Below are positions 34,967 to 43,884 of a DNA stretch of 64,000 nt, piece after piece. A model generated the notes under the pieces. It had not been told where the DNA came from and did not search any database. It saw nothing but the letters and a program-made list of their open reading frames with translations. How positions within the stretch are numbered: position 1 is the stretch's first letter; every line of letters starts with the position of its first letter. Source of the stretch: Deltaproteobacteria bacterium (GTDB lineage Bacteria > Desulfobacterota > Binatia > HRBIN30 > JACQVA1); contig JACOST010000027.1 in the NCBI GenBank assembly GCA_016178705.1, positions 30,973-94,972 of the forward strand. The letters run 5' to 3'. Both the position numbers and the translations under genes were made by a program.

Positions 34967-35139
34967 AAGGGCGGGCGATGCCGAGTAGTCTGAGCGGCGC
35001 GGTGCAGGTCCGAGGGCTTAGGACCTCCGGCCCAATCGCGTTGACAGGGCGCTTCGTCCGGATCTATGTCGTCCAGAGAGCGGTTGGCTGCCGCGTCGCG
35101 TGTGGCACTGGGCTCGTAAGCGGGGTGAGACTCGGAACG

Positions 35140-38100
35140 ATGCAACGAGAGAACAACTCGATGCTCATGGTCATGCTGCTGCTGTTCAGCGGTGTGATGT
35201 ACACGCAGATACCCGGCCGCACTGGCGCTCCAGTCGGCGAGCCGCGCGAGAAATCCGCGGCAAAGTCCGCCGCGGCCGCTCCTGAGGCCACAGGCCTTCA
35301 GGAACTGTGCGGCCCGACGGCGGAGCGACTCGTCGCCGAGTTCTTCACGTCGGCGTCCCCTCTCGTGCCGGGAAGCGATCTGCGGCGCGTGGCGCAGCAG
35401 CATGGCTACAACGTCGAATTTCTCGTGGCGACGGTGCCTGACCCGCTTGATAGCGGCAGCGGCTGGCTGTTCGACCGGTATGTGGATGCCATCGAGCGCG
35501 CGGTGGCCGCAACCGAGTACCTACTCGATCGGCACTCGTTCCCGTGGGAGTGCGCGCGCGAGGCGCGGAAGCAATGTGCAGAGAAAGGTGGCGAGCCGAC
35601 TGACGCGTGCAGACTGGCGTCGCTGCACCGCCGGCAACCGGGGGTGCTGCTATTCCGTCGACCCGGCAAGCATGGGGAGAAGCCGGGAGAACTCCTGGTT
35701 GTCTACCTCGTCGGCGAGACGCCGACATGGGGTGTGCACAAGCCGGCGCTGAAACGGGCGCTCGATGCGGCGTGTCCGGTGCGAGATGGCCACGGCAAGT
35801 GCCCGCAAGAGATTCGGTTGCTGGCCCCGACGTTCTCCGGATCGGCGGAGTCGCTGCGCATCGCGATTGAGGAGTGGTCACGACTCGACCGGAGTCTGCG
35901 GCCGATCCCGATCAATCCGAACTTCCGGATCATCTCGGGCAGCGCGTCGGACTACGCAAACAAGGCGACGCTGGATCCGCTGTCCGTCGGCGGGTTTCAT
36001 GCGACGACCGTGACTAGCGAGGCGGAGATCGAAACGGTGGTGAAGTACTTTGAGCGGTGGAATGTTGATGCGTGTCGCGTCGCGATGCTCAAGGAGGCCA
36101 ACACCGCCTACGGTCGTGGCGTGGTGCGGGGGGAAGGATGGGGAGATGCATGTCTGTCGCTGGGGGATTCCAGCGGGGGCGTTGGTGGCGGAGGACGGCG
36201 CGGTGTCCAGGTGCAAGACTGGTTGGTGTTGCCTTTCCCGAGCAACATCTCGCAAGTGCGCTCGGCGTACGAGCGCGGCAAGTCACGAAACCCCGCGGCC
36301 AACGGCGATCTGCCGCGCGCGGCGCTGGAGTTCTCGCTTGAAGAGGGCGAGGCGGCACGTGACGTCCCCCCCGCGCAGTCACCGCGGATGACCAGCAACA
36401 CCGACGATCTCGTGCTGGCCAGCATCCTCTCGACGATCTCGCGCGAACGCATTCAGTATGTCGGGATACTCGCCACCGACGTGCGCGACACCTTGTTCCT
36501 CGCCGAGCAAATCCGCCGCTACTGTCCCGATGTCCGCTTGTTTACCGTGAGCAGCGATCTGCTCTATACGCACCCCGACCACAGCAGCGCCCTTGAAGGC
36601 ATGCTGGTGGCGTCGAGCTACCCGCTGTTCAGCAAGAACCAGATGTGGACGGATCGGATCGGTGGCCGCCATCTCCGCCAACAGTTCAGCGACAGCGGCA
36701 GCGAAGGCACGTACAACGCGACGCTCGCATTGCTCGACAAGCGTGACTGGCTGGTTGACTACGCGACACCATTCACGAACTTCGAGCACGGTCACAAACG
36801 GCGACCGCCGGTCTGGCTGACCGTCGTGGGGCGCGGTGATCTGTGGCCGCTAATGTACCGCGATGCTGGCAGCTACTCCCATAGCGATTACGTATTTGGC
36901 GCCGGCGGGGGCGATGTCGATACGAGAAAGGTGACCGCGGGAGGCTGGGGCCAGATCCAGTCGGGCTTCGCGCGCGTCCTCATTGCTTTGATCAGCCTAT
37001 TCTGCCTCCTCAATTGTGCCGGCTACTTCTACGCAGTGGTCGCGAGTTGGTACGCCCACCGGCGCACGGCCGGCGGGCTGGCGGCCGCGCCGGACGGTGC
37101 CCGAGTTCGACGAACGCGGCATTGGCGTGTCCTCGACGTACTCCGCCCCCCGCGGCGCTGGCGGCAGCGCCGCGAGCACGCGTTGTATGTTGCGGTCGGT
37201 TTCGTTGCGTTGTTGCTGGCGTACGCGAGCCTGGCGCGGCTTGTATTCCTGGTGGTCAAATTCGAGCCGTCGTCGACACCCGACATCGAGATCGGAAAGT
37301 GGACAGTCACGGCAAAGAATTTGGATTGTGCGACGATGATTGTGGCACAGCTTTGTATGCGGGCATTGGTGGTCGCGAGCATCGTGGCCGTGACAGGTGT
37401 GCTGAGGCCGTCGCTGTCGCGCCCCCTTGCCAATGCGAGGCGTTGGCTACGCTGGTTCGGGGTGGGGCTCCATGGTCGCCGCGATGCCGTTGGGGTGTTC
37501 GTCGGTGTCAGTTGCGTAGCGCTGAGCGCTGCGGTGCTCGATTGGTGGCTGCGCGTTCTCAGGATGGGGGTGGCGTCACCAAAGTCGATAGTACCGAGTA
37601 TCGCTGCGGAGTTGGCGCGGATCTGGCCGGTTGGCCTGCCAGGTCAAATCGTTGAGCGGCTCTCGTGGTGGGTCCCGACCGACTTTCCGCAGTTGTTCTT
37701 GGAGCGCGCGGGGGACGTGCTGGGCGGAGTTTCGCCGCTGGCCCCGCTCTTGTGTCTGGGAGCGGGGTGGTACGTCTGGAGTTTCTGTCATCTGCGCCGG
37801 CTCCGGTTTCTGCGCACGCTGGTGGTGCCCAACCCGCTGCTGGAACGCCCGAGCTGGCAACTGCCGTCGCGCCGCCTCGCGCCGCGCTTGCAACGCGGCG
37901 CTGACGACGCCGGGTTGGAGGGGTTTGAAAGTTGGGTGGTCCGGACCGCGCGCAGTCCGTGGCGGTGGGGTTTGCCGCTGTGGATCTCGACCGTCGTGAT
38001 TGTTCTGGTGGGAGTGGTCCCGTGTGCGTGGTTGTGGAGGCGGTGCCTTCCCAGCTTCGAGGGCCCCGGCTTTGATGCCCTCGTGCAAATCGGATTCGCG

Positions 38101-39123
38101 CTTCTGTATGGCGGCGTGGCGCTCGCGTTCCTGCAGTTCATGGCCCTCTGGTACCAGACCCGCCGGCTCCTGCGGCGCTTGACGCTGCATCCAATGATCG
38201 AAGCCTACAGCGCACTGCCGAATCGTATCTCGCAGAAGCTCCATCAACGAATGTTTGCTCATGTCCCAACTGTGACGGAACTCGGTTTGCCCATCGAACG
38301 CTGGCGCGCGCTGGTGCTCAAGGCGGATCGGATCGCAGAGGACTTGCACCGCGAGCTCAATGCGGCAGTGCGCGGCGCGAACAAGTATCCGCAGGCAGCA
38401 GCGGCGGTGCATCCGGGTATCGTGTGGTCGCAGTTTTCGCAAAATATGGAGAAGGCGGAGATGGCGGCGTCGACGTTCGCGCAGGATCTCGAATCGGCGG
38501 CGCGGCAGTGGGGCACCGTCCGTGTGACGCGGAGCGTGACTCAGCAGCTCCTCTCGCAGGGCGCGCGCAGCCTCGTGAAACTGCTCGAAGTCTTCTGGCG
38601 GCGCGGGCCGATTCCAGGTCGACCGAAACGCGATGACAAGACGGGCGACCACGGCGAGGCGACGAAGCACGACACGAGCGCTCCGCCCAACCCCCTCGGT
38701 GAAGTCGGAGAGTGGCTCCTCGATGCCGAGGATTTCGTTGCCATTCAAGTCGTGACCTTTCTCACGCAAACCTTTGTTCATTTGCGCAACTTGATGGTCC
38801 TAACGACGATCGGGGCGTTGCTGTTACTGTTGACGATCACCGCCTACCCGTTTCAACCGCAGCGGCTGCTGCTGTTGTTCATCTGGGTCGTGATTCTCAC
38901 GATCGTCGGTGGGGTCGTCATGGTGTTCGTGCAGATGAATCGCAACGAGGTGCTGAGTCGCATTACCCACACGAAGCCGAACAAAGTCAGCTTCGACGCT
39001 TCGTTCCTGTCGAGTATCCTCACCTACGGTGTGCTGCCGGTGTTGACGTTGCTCGCCACGATGTTCCCGCAGATCGGTGGCCTGTGGAGCGTGCTCGAAC
39101 CGTTGACGCGGGTGTTCAAGTAG
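35140..39123 (+). CDS. Large receptor-like membrane protein of unknown function
   Basis: A 1,327-residue protein I cannot assign. Residues 7-22 form a signal or anchor helix. About 25-610 is a large predicted periplasmic region with alternating sheet/helix style; ACRVAMLKEANTAYGRGV and ISRERIQYVGILATDVRDTL resemble type-1 periplasmic ligand-binding (LivK-like) folds. Then come about seven helices (612-636, 680-705, 735-757, 783-805, 865-888, 942-967, 980-1005), a cytoplasmic region with coiled-coil-like helices and a charged Pro-rich linker (about 1005-1215), and three final helices (1220-1310). There is no kinase, transporter ATPase or GGDEF motif. ATG 35140 is preceded by GGGGTGAGA; the longer upstream frame is not protein-like. 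Possibly a ligand sensor or channel. It converges on the TonB receptor gene with an eight-base overlap. Confidence 0.72.
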   Translation: MQRENNSMLMVMLLLFSGVMYTQIPGRTGAPVGEPREKSAAKSAAAAPEATGLQELCGPTAERLVAEFFTSASPLVPGSDLRRVAQQHGYNVEFLVATVPDPLDSGSGWLFDRYVDAIERAVAATEYLLDRHSFPWECAREARKQCAEKGGEPTDACRLASLHRRQPGVLLFRRPGKHGEKPGELLVVYLVGETPTWGVHKPALKRALDAACPVRDGHGKCPQEIRLLAPTFSGSAESLRIAIEEWSRLDRSLRPIPINPNFRIISGSASDYANKATLDPLSVGGFHATTVTSEAEIETVVKYFERWNVDACRVAMLKEANTAYGRGVVRGEGWGDACLSLGDSSGGVGGGGRRGVQVQDWLVLPFPSNISQVRSAYERGKSRNPAANGDLPRAALEFSLEEGEAARDVPPAQSPRMTSNTDDLVLASILSTISRERIQYVGILATDVRDTLFLAEQIRRYCPDVRLFTVSSDLLYTHPDHSSALEGMLVASSYPLFSKNQMWTDRIGGRHLRQQFSDSGSEGTYNATLALLDKRDWLVDYATPFTNFEHGHKRRPPVWLTVVGRGDLWPLMYRDAGSYSHSDYVFGAGGGDVDTRKVTAGGWGQIQSGFARVLIALISLFCLLNCAGYFYAVVASWYAHRRTAGGLAAAPDGARVRRTRHWRVLDVLRPPRRWRQRREHALYVAVGFVALLLAYASLARLVFLVVKFEPSSTPDIEIGKWTVTAKNLDCATMIVAQLCMRALVVASIVAVTGVLRPSLSRPLANARRWLRWFGVGLHGRRDAVGVFVGVSCVALSAAVLDWWLRVLRMGVASPKSIVPSIAAELARIWPVGLPGQIVERLSWWVPTDFPQLFLERAGDVLGGVSPLAPLLCLGAGWYVWSFCHLRRLRFLRTLVVPNPLLERPSWQLPSRRLAPRLQRGADDAGLEGFESWVVRTARSPWRWGLPLWISTVVIVLVGVVPCAWLWRRCLPSFEGPGFDALVQIGFALLYGGVALAFLQFMALWYQTRRLLRRLTLHPMIEAYSALPNRISQKLHQRMFAHVPTVTELGLPIERWRALVLKADRIAEDLHRELNAAVRGANKYPQAAAAVHPGIVWSQFSQNMEKAEMAASTFAQDLESAARQWGTVRVTRSVTQQLLSQGARSLVKLLEVFWRRGPIPGRPKRDDKTGDHGEATKHDTSAPPNPLGEVGEWLLDAEDFVAIQVVTFLTQTFVHLRNLMVLTTIGALLLLLTITAYPFQPQRLLLLFIWVVILTIVGGVVMVFVQMNRNEVLSRITHTKPNKVSFDASFLSSILTYGVLPVLTLLATMFPQIGGLWSVLEPLTRVFK

Positions 39124-41101
39124 GGGGAGTGAGCGGCGGCAACGTGTACCGCAGGCCGATGAGGAACCACGCCGGCGGTGCGGGGAAGCCGAGCGACTCG
39201 CTGTAGTCGCGATTGAGGAGATTGCGGACGGTGGCGGTCAGCGTCAGCGGCGCCCAACGCGGCGGCAGGCGATACGACAGCGCCAGGTCGACGCGCGCAT
39301 AGCTGCCAATCTCGCCGGTCATGAACGGTTCGGGTTGCGAGAAGGGATCGGCGCTGTCGCGATTTCCCACGGCGTAGATCTGCAGGGCCGCGGTGGCGCG
39401 GTCGCCGGCGGTCAGCATCGCCGCGCGTTCCGCACTGGCGCCGACCGCGCCGCGATGCCGCGGGCGGTTGAGCAGCGTGCCGGTCGCGGTGACGAAGTTG
39501 AGATACGTGTAGTTCGCCCACAATGAGAGACCATGCAGCGGCTGCGCGCTGGCGATCAGCTCGACGCCCTGGAATCGCGCGTCGACGTTGCGCGCGCGTT
39601 CCGCCTCCGGAACTCCCGCAATCGGGCCCGGCAGCTGATCGCTGATCTCTTCGATGAAGTTGTTCACTTCGCGATAGAAGTACGTCGGCTCGAAGCGCAG
39701 GCGGCCGCCGAGGTAGTCCTGCGTCAGACCGGCGTCGATCTCCCAGCTTGTTTCCGCTTGGAGGTCTGAGTTGCCGAGGGCCGGATCGAACAGTTCGGCG
39801 AACGTCGGCACGCGAAAGCCTTCCGCGTAGCTGAGGCGTAGGCGCGTGTCTGTAGGTTGCACCAAATAGGAGCCCGAGCCCGACCAGGTCACTTGATCGC
39901 CGAAGTTGTCGTAGTGGTCGTAGCGGACGCCACCGACGGCGTGCACCGTGTCGTTCAAGAATCGGAGCTGCTCCTGCGCGTAGACCGCCACGTTCGAGCG
40001 GTTCGCGTTGTGATGCTGACTCTCGCCCGGCTCGTCGGGCTCGTTCTCGTCCGGCTCGCCGGTTTGCTCAAAAATCTTGACTGATCGTTCGCTGTACTCG
40101 ACCCCGGCGGTACTGAGTGAGAATTCGCGCCAGCGATAGTCGACTTGGGTTTCGCCGGTGATGATCTCGCTCGGGAGGTGTGCCACGACTACCGATTCGA
40201 CTTCGCCGTCATCGTCGATCGAGTCGTCGCGAAAACGCTGGTTGTTGCGCACGAACGATGCCGCTGCGCGGTAGGTCAGCGCGCCCAGCACATGTTCCCA
40301 CTCGCCCTTGCCCAGGAAAAAATCGGTATGGCTGTAGGCGTCCGGGTCGAGTCGCTGCTCGGCGATGTTGAAGTTCACCAAGCCGCTACGCGCATCGGTA
40401 TAGCGCACGAACCCGCGCAGCGTGCCGCCCGCAACCAGATCGGCATCGCCGCGCCAGTTGGTGGAGAAATTCCGGTAGTCACTGTTGATCGAGCGGAAGC
40501 CGTTGGAGCCGTTGAACGAGGCGGTGCCCGACAAGGCGAACGGACCGTGCGCGCCGGTCACACTCACCACTTCGCGGTTGGTGGCGGCGCGACCGCCCTC
40601 GCCGCTGAGCGAGAAGCGCAACGGCCCTTCGCCGCGGCGGCTGATGACGTTGACGACACCTCCGATCGCTTCTGAACCGTACAGCGCGCCACCGCCACCG
40701 CGCAAAATTTCGATGCGGTCGAGATTGTCGCTGGTCAAATTGGCGAAGTCGAACTGCCCAACACCGGGGTCGTTGACCTCCACGCCGTCGAGCAGCACCA
40801 ACACTTGATCCGGAGCCGCACCGCGGATGGACGTGAACGCGCTGCTTCCCGGACCGCCGAATTGCGTGACGTCGAGACCCGGCGCGCCACGCAGCGCGTC
40901 AGCCACACTCGCCTGGTCGCGCTCCTCCACGTCGGCGCCGCTGATCACCGACACGGACGGGGTGGTGTCGTCGACCTGCGTGCGCGTGCGCGTCGCGGTG
41001 ACGACCACCTCCTGCATCTGTGCGTGTGGCGGTTCGGCAGCGGCACCGCCGGCGTAAGCCAGCAGACTGGCGAGCAGGAGGAGCGCGATTCGGATAGGCA
41101 C
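39116..41101 (-). CDS. TonB-dependent outer membrane receptor (BtuB-like)
   Basis: A 661-residue receptor. GTG 41101 is chosen because a signal peptide (IALLLLASLLAYAGGAAAEP) follows at once; the frame upstream overlaps the divergent gene. TonB box EVVVTATR (about 30-37), plug domain SVSVISGADVEERD then SVADALRGAPGLDV and IRGAAPDQVLVLLDGVEVND then RIEILRGGGGALYGSEAIGG, followed by a 22-strand barrel ending in FLIGLRYTLPPLTPPT. Size and plug resemble BtuB and siderophore receptors; the ligand is uncertain. No cobalamin riboswitch is visible in the 75-base gap upstream, and no TonB/ExbBD or ABC importer is nearby. Confidence 0.9.
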   Translation of the reverse strand: MPIRIALLLLASLLAYAGGAAAEPPHAQMQEVVVTATRTRTQVDDTTPSVSVISGADVEERDQASVADALRGAPGLDVTQFGGPGSSAFTSIRGAAPDQVLVLLDGVEVNDPGVGQFDFANLTSDNLDRIEILRGGGGALYGSEAIGGVVNVISRRGEGPLRFSLSGEGGRAATNREVVSVTGAHGPFALSGTASFNGSNGFRSINSDYRNFSTNWRGDADLVAGGTLRGFVRYTDARSGLVNFNIAEQRLDPDAYSHTDFFLGKGEWEHVLGALTYRAAASFVRNNQRFRDDSIDDDGEVESVVVAHLPSEIITGETQVDYRWREFSLSTAGVEYSERSVKIFEQTGEPDENEPDEPGESQHHNANRSNVAVYAQEQLRFLNDTVHAVGGVRYDHYDNFGDQVTWSGSGSYLVQPTDTRLRLSYAEGFRVPTFAELFDPALGNSDLQAETSWEIDAGLTQDYLGGRLRFEPTYFYREVNNFIEEISDQLPGPIAGVPEAERARNVDARFQGVELIASAQPLHGLSLWANYTYLNFVTATGTLLNRPRHRGAVGASAERAAMLTAGDRATAALQIYAVGNRDSADPFSQPEPFMTGEIGSYARVDLALSYRLPPRWAPLTLTATVRNLLNRDYSESLGFPAPPAWFLIGLRYTLPPLTPPT

Positions 41102-41176
41102 GACGGCGTCCGGGCGGATTGACGAATGAGCGGCGGTGGTGATAGCCGAGAAGATGAAAGCAAACAAGGGAGCGCA

Positions 41177-41554
41177 ATGCGCCAGGCGTGTCGTGTGGTG
41201 ACCGTGGTCGGGCTCGCGGGAGCGGTCGCGGTATTGTGTTTCGTTCGACCGGCGGCGGCGCGATCGACTGATCCGCAGTGCAAAGGAATCAAGGAAGCGG
41301 TTGGGGCCAATCACACCCTCGAACAGATAATGAAAGAGTTCGACACCGACGTCGAACACATCATGAAGTGCGTGCAGCCGAAGGGGCATTCACGCAAGCC
41401 GGCCAAGGCGGTGCATGCGAAGAAGTCGAGCGCGCCGCACGCCAAGTCGGAGGCTTCGTCGCATCAGTCATCCCACGAATCGTCTCACCAATCCCCCGCC
41501 GGATCGGCGGCGCATTCCGTGACTTCCCCTGCCGTCAAAGCGGCGCCACGCTGA
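41177..41554 (+). CDS. Small exported His/Lys/Ser-rich protein
   Basis: A 125-residue protein starting at ATG 41177 with GGGAG five bases upstream. The signal peptide (about 1-30, VVTVVGLAGAVAVLCFVRPAAA) precedes a short domain with two cysteines (DPQCKGIKEAVGANHTLEQI, then IMKCVQPKG) that could form a disulfide. The C-terminal half is low-complexity, rich in Ser, His and Lys (SHQSSHESSHQSP), possibly metal- or nucleic-acid-binding. Similar short Cys-helix-Cys periplasmic proteins are common, but no function is known to me. It is divergent from the TonB receptor and upstream of the sensor kinase. Confidence 0.75.
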   Translation: MRQACRVVTVVGLAGAVAVLCFVRPAAARSTDPQCKGIKEAVGANHTLEQIMKEFDTDVEHIMKCVQPKGHSRKPAKAVHAKKSSAPHAKSEASSHQSSHESSHQSPAGSAAHSVTSPAVKAAPR

Positions 41555-41615
41555 GGCGTGCTCCGCGGAGGGCGCGCGACTTTCGAGCTTCAGTCATCCG
41601 TACTAGGATTCAATC

Positions 41616-43799
41616 ATGAGTTCGCCGCGTCAGCGGTCAATTAAGACTGCAGCTCGCAAGACCCCAGCTCGCAAGACCGCAGCTCGCGGCACCGCGCCGA
41701 AGTGGCGGCGAACTGCGGAGCCGCACTTCGGTCCGTTGTTCGAGGAAGCGAACGACATCATCTTGCTGAACGATCGAGAGGGTAACATCGTGGCCGCCAA
41801 CCGCGCTGCACGCGACTTCGGTGGCTACACCTTGGAGGAATTGCAGCGTGGCGTGCATGTGCGCGACGTGCTGACGCCAGCCGAGTTCGAGCTGGCGATG
41901 TTGCTGACGCACCGGGCGCTGGACGGTCTCGCGATTCCAGAAGTCTACGAGCGCGAAGCGGTGTTGAGGGATGGGCAACGCCGCACCCTCGAGCTGCGCA
42001 GCAATGTGCTGCAACAAGAAGGGCTGCCGCCGCTGCTCCAAACCATCGGCCGCGACATCACCGAGCGCAAAGAGGCGGCGGCGTTCCAAGCCAGCTTGCT
42101 GCAAGTGTCGGAAGCGCTGCTGAGCGCGCAGCGCCTCGACCAGCTCGGGAGTGTCATCTGCGAAGAAGCGCGCCGCGTCCTCGGTGCGGGCGGGGCCTAT
42201 CTGTGGCTGCGCCGCGGGCAGAGCCTGTTCGGCTGCGCCGCGGCCGGTTTGGGCGAGCAGCAGTTTGTCGGTACCAGCTATGCCCTGGCGGATGACCCGT
42301 TGCTCCGCGCCGTCGAGCACGAGCGGGGCGTGCTGCTCATCAACGAGTTTCAGCGTAGCCCATATGTACGCTTTGGGTCGCGCTCCACCGAGGTGCAGTC
42401 GCTGTTGGCCATGCCGCTACGGCGCGGCCGCGGGATGCTCGGTCTGCTGGTGTGTGCCGACTACGAGAACCCACAGTCCTTTACGCCGGCGCTCGCGGAT
42501 CGCGCCCAAATCTTCGGTGCCCAGGCGGCAGTGGCCATCGAGTCGGCGCTCGCGCGCGAACGCGAAGAGGAAGAAGGTCGCGTGTCGGCCGCACTGCTGC
42601 AAGTGGCGCGCGCCATCCGCGAGTCGTTGGAAGAAACCGAAGTGATCCCGCAAATCGCGCGCAGCGCGCGCGAAGTGATCGGCTGTGACTGGACCGCAGT
42701 GGCGCTTCTGGAAGCCGGCCGGGAGTGCTTCCGCGTCACCTCCACCGACGGGTGGCCGACGACGGTGGTCGAGGAGTTGAAGTCGCTGGAGTTCGGCCGC
42801 GGCAGTTTGGCCATGATTGACCAATTGTTGGCCGGGGTGACGGTGGAGATCCAAGAGCCGCGTGGCCGTGTCGGCCTGTACGAACGCTGGGGCATCGCGT
42901 CGCTGCTGGCTGTGCCGATGGTGCGCGCGGGCCGCGTGATCGGGGCGTTGGTGATGGGGTACCGCGAGCGCCGCGGGCCGTTCTCGGCGCATGAGCACCG
43001 CGTGGCTGGCGGGATCGCGGCTCAGGCTGCAGTGGCGGTCGACAACGCGCGACTGGTCGAAGCCTTGCGGCGAGCCAATGCACTGAAGTCGGAGTTCCTG
43101 GGCATGATGTCGCACGAACTGCGCACGCCGCTGAGTGCGATCCTCGGCTATGCGGATCTGATGCGCGATGGCGCGATGGGGACGGTGGGGCTGGAGCAGA
43201 CGCAGGCGCTCGATCGGATGCTGCTCAACGGGCGCGGCTTACTCGAGCTGATCAACATGACGCTCGACGTCAATCGGCTGGAGTCGGGGCGCATCACGCT
43301 GGATGTGTCGGAGTTCACGTTGGCGGAAGTGCTGCACGAGCTGCGCAGCGAATTCGGCGCCGGCGCGGTGCGTGAAGGCGTCACGCTCGCGTGGCCGGAC
43401 ATCACACTGCTGCCTGCCCTGCACACCGATCGCGCCAAATTGAAGCTCGTACTGCGCAACGTCATCGACAACGCGCTCAAGTTTACACCGCAGGGGGCGG
43501 TCACGATCGCGGTCGGCAGCGATCCGGCGCGCGAACGAGTGAGCGTGACCGTACGCGATAGCGGTGTGGGGATTCCAGCCGACGCGTTGGAGCCGATCTT
43601 CGAGATGTTTCAGCAGCTCAACGGCGCGAGACCGAACGCGCGCGGCGGCGTCGGGCTCGGCCTCTACCTCGTCCGCCGCTACACCGAGCTGATGGGTGGC
43701 ACGGTCGTGGTGGAGAGTGCGGTCGGCGTCGGGTCGACATTTGTCGTCGAGATTCCCAGTCGCCTGATGCGCCGGGACGGAGTCGACGCCGTGCGCTGA
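41616..43799 (+). CDS. Sensor histidine kinase, PAS-GAF-GAF-HisKA-HATPase
   Basis: A 727-residue soluble kinase with no membrane segment. A Lys/Arg/Ala-rich N-terminus (1-32) precedes a PAS domain (about 38-150, ANDIILLNDREGNIVAANRA, ending GRDITERKEA). Two GAF domains (about 165-310 and 325-480) follow. The phospho-acceptor is His500 in MMSHELRTPLSAILG; the ATPase has the N-box NVIDNALKF, G1 DSGVGIP and G2 GVGLGLYLVRR. The signal is probably a cytoplasmic small molecule or redox cue sensed by PAS/GAF. No receiver domain or response regulator is adjacent, so it is an orphan kinase here. Confidence 0.93.
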   Translation: MSSPRQRSIKTAARKTPARKTAARGTAPKWRRTAEPHFGPLFEEANDIILLNDREGNIVAANRAARDFGGYTLEELQRGVHVRDVLTPAEFELAMLLTHRALDGLAIPEVYEREAVLRDGQRRTLELRSNVLQQEGLPPLLQTIGRDITERKEAAAFQASLLQVSEALLSAQRLDQLGSVICEEARRVLGAGGAYLWLRRGQSLFGCAAAGLGEQQFVGTSYALADDPLLRAVEHERGVLLINEFQRSPYVRFGSRSTEVQSLLAMPLRRGRGMLGLLVCADYENPQSFTPALADRAQIFGAQAAVAIESALAREREEEEGRVSAALLQVARAIRESLEETEVIPQIARSAREVIGCDWTAVALLEAGRECFRVTSTDGWPTTVVEELKSLEFGRGSLAMIDQLLAGVTVEIQEPRGRVGLYERWGIASLLAVPMVRAGRVIGALVMGYRERRGPFSAHEHRVAGGIAAQAAVAVDNARLVEALRRANALKSEFLGMMSHELRTPLSAILGYADLMRDGAMGTVGLEQTQALDRMLLNGRGLLELINMTLDVNRLESGRITLDVSEFTLAEVLHELRSEFGAGAVREGVTLAWPDITLLPALHTDRAKLKLVLRNVIDNALKFTPQGAVTIAVGSDPARERVSVTVRDSGVGIPADALEPIFEMFQQLNGARPNARGGVGLGLYLVRRYTELMGGTVVVESAVGVGSTFVVEIPSRLMRRDGVDAVR

Positions 43800-43884
43800 A
43801 GCCGCTTGACGCTGGCCGCGCCGCAACATACGTAGGCGCGCCGGCGCGCAACGCCGTTCACACTCATTCTTTCGGGAGGCAACG

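Noticed and set aside
34967..35139. Possible fluoride riboswitch ahead of crcB
   Set aside because: The minus-strand leader lacks the GGCGATGG core and the pseudoknot partners. The GGCGATGCC seen at 34974 is on the wrong strand and does not fit.
41102..41176. Cobalamin riboswitch upstream of the BtuB-like receptor
   Set aside because: Only 75 bases separate the divergent starts, too short for the riboswitch, and no B12-box-like sequence is visible.
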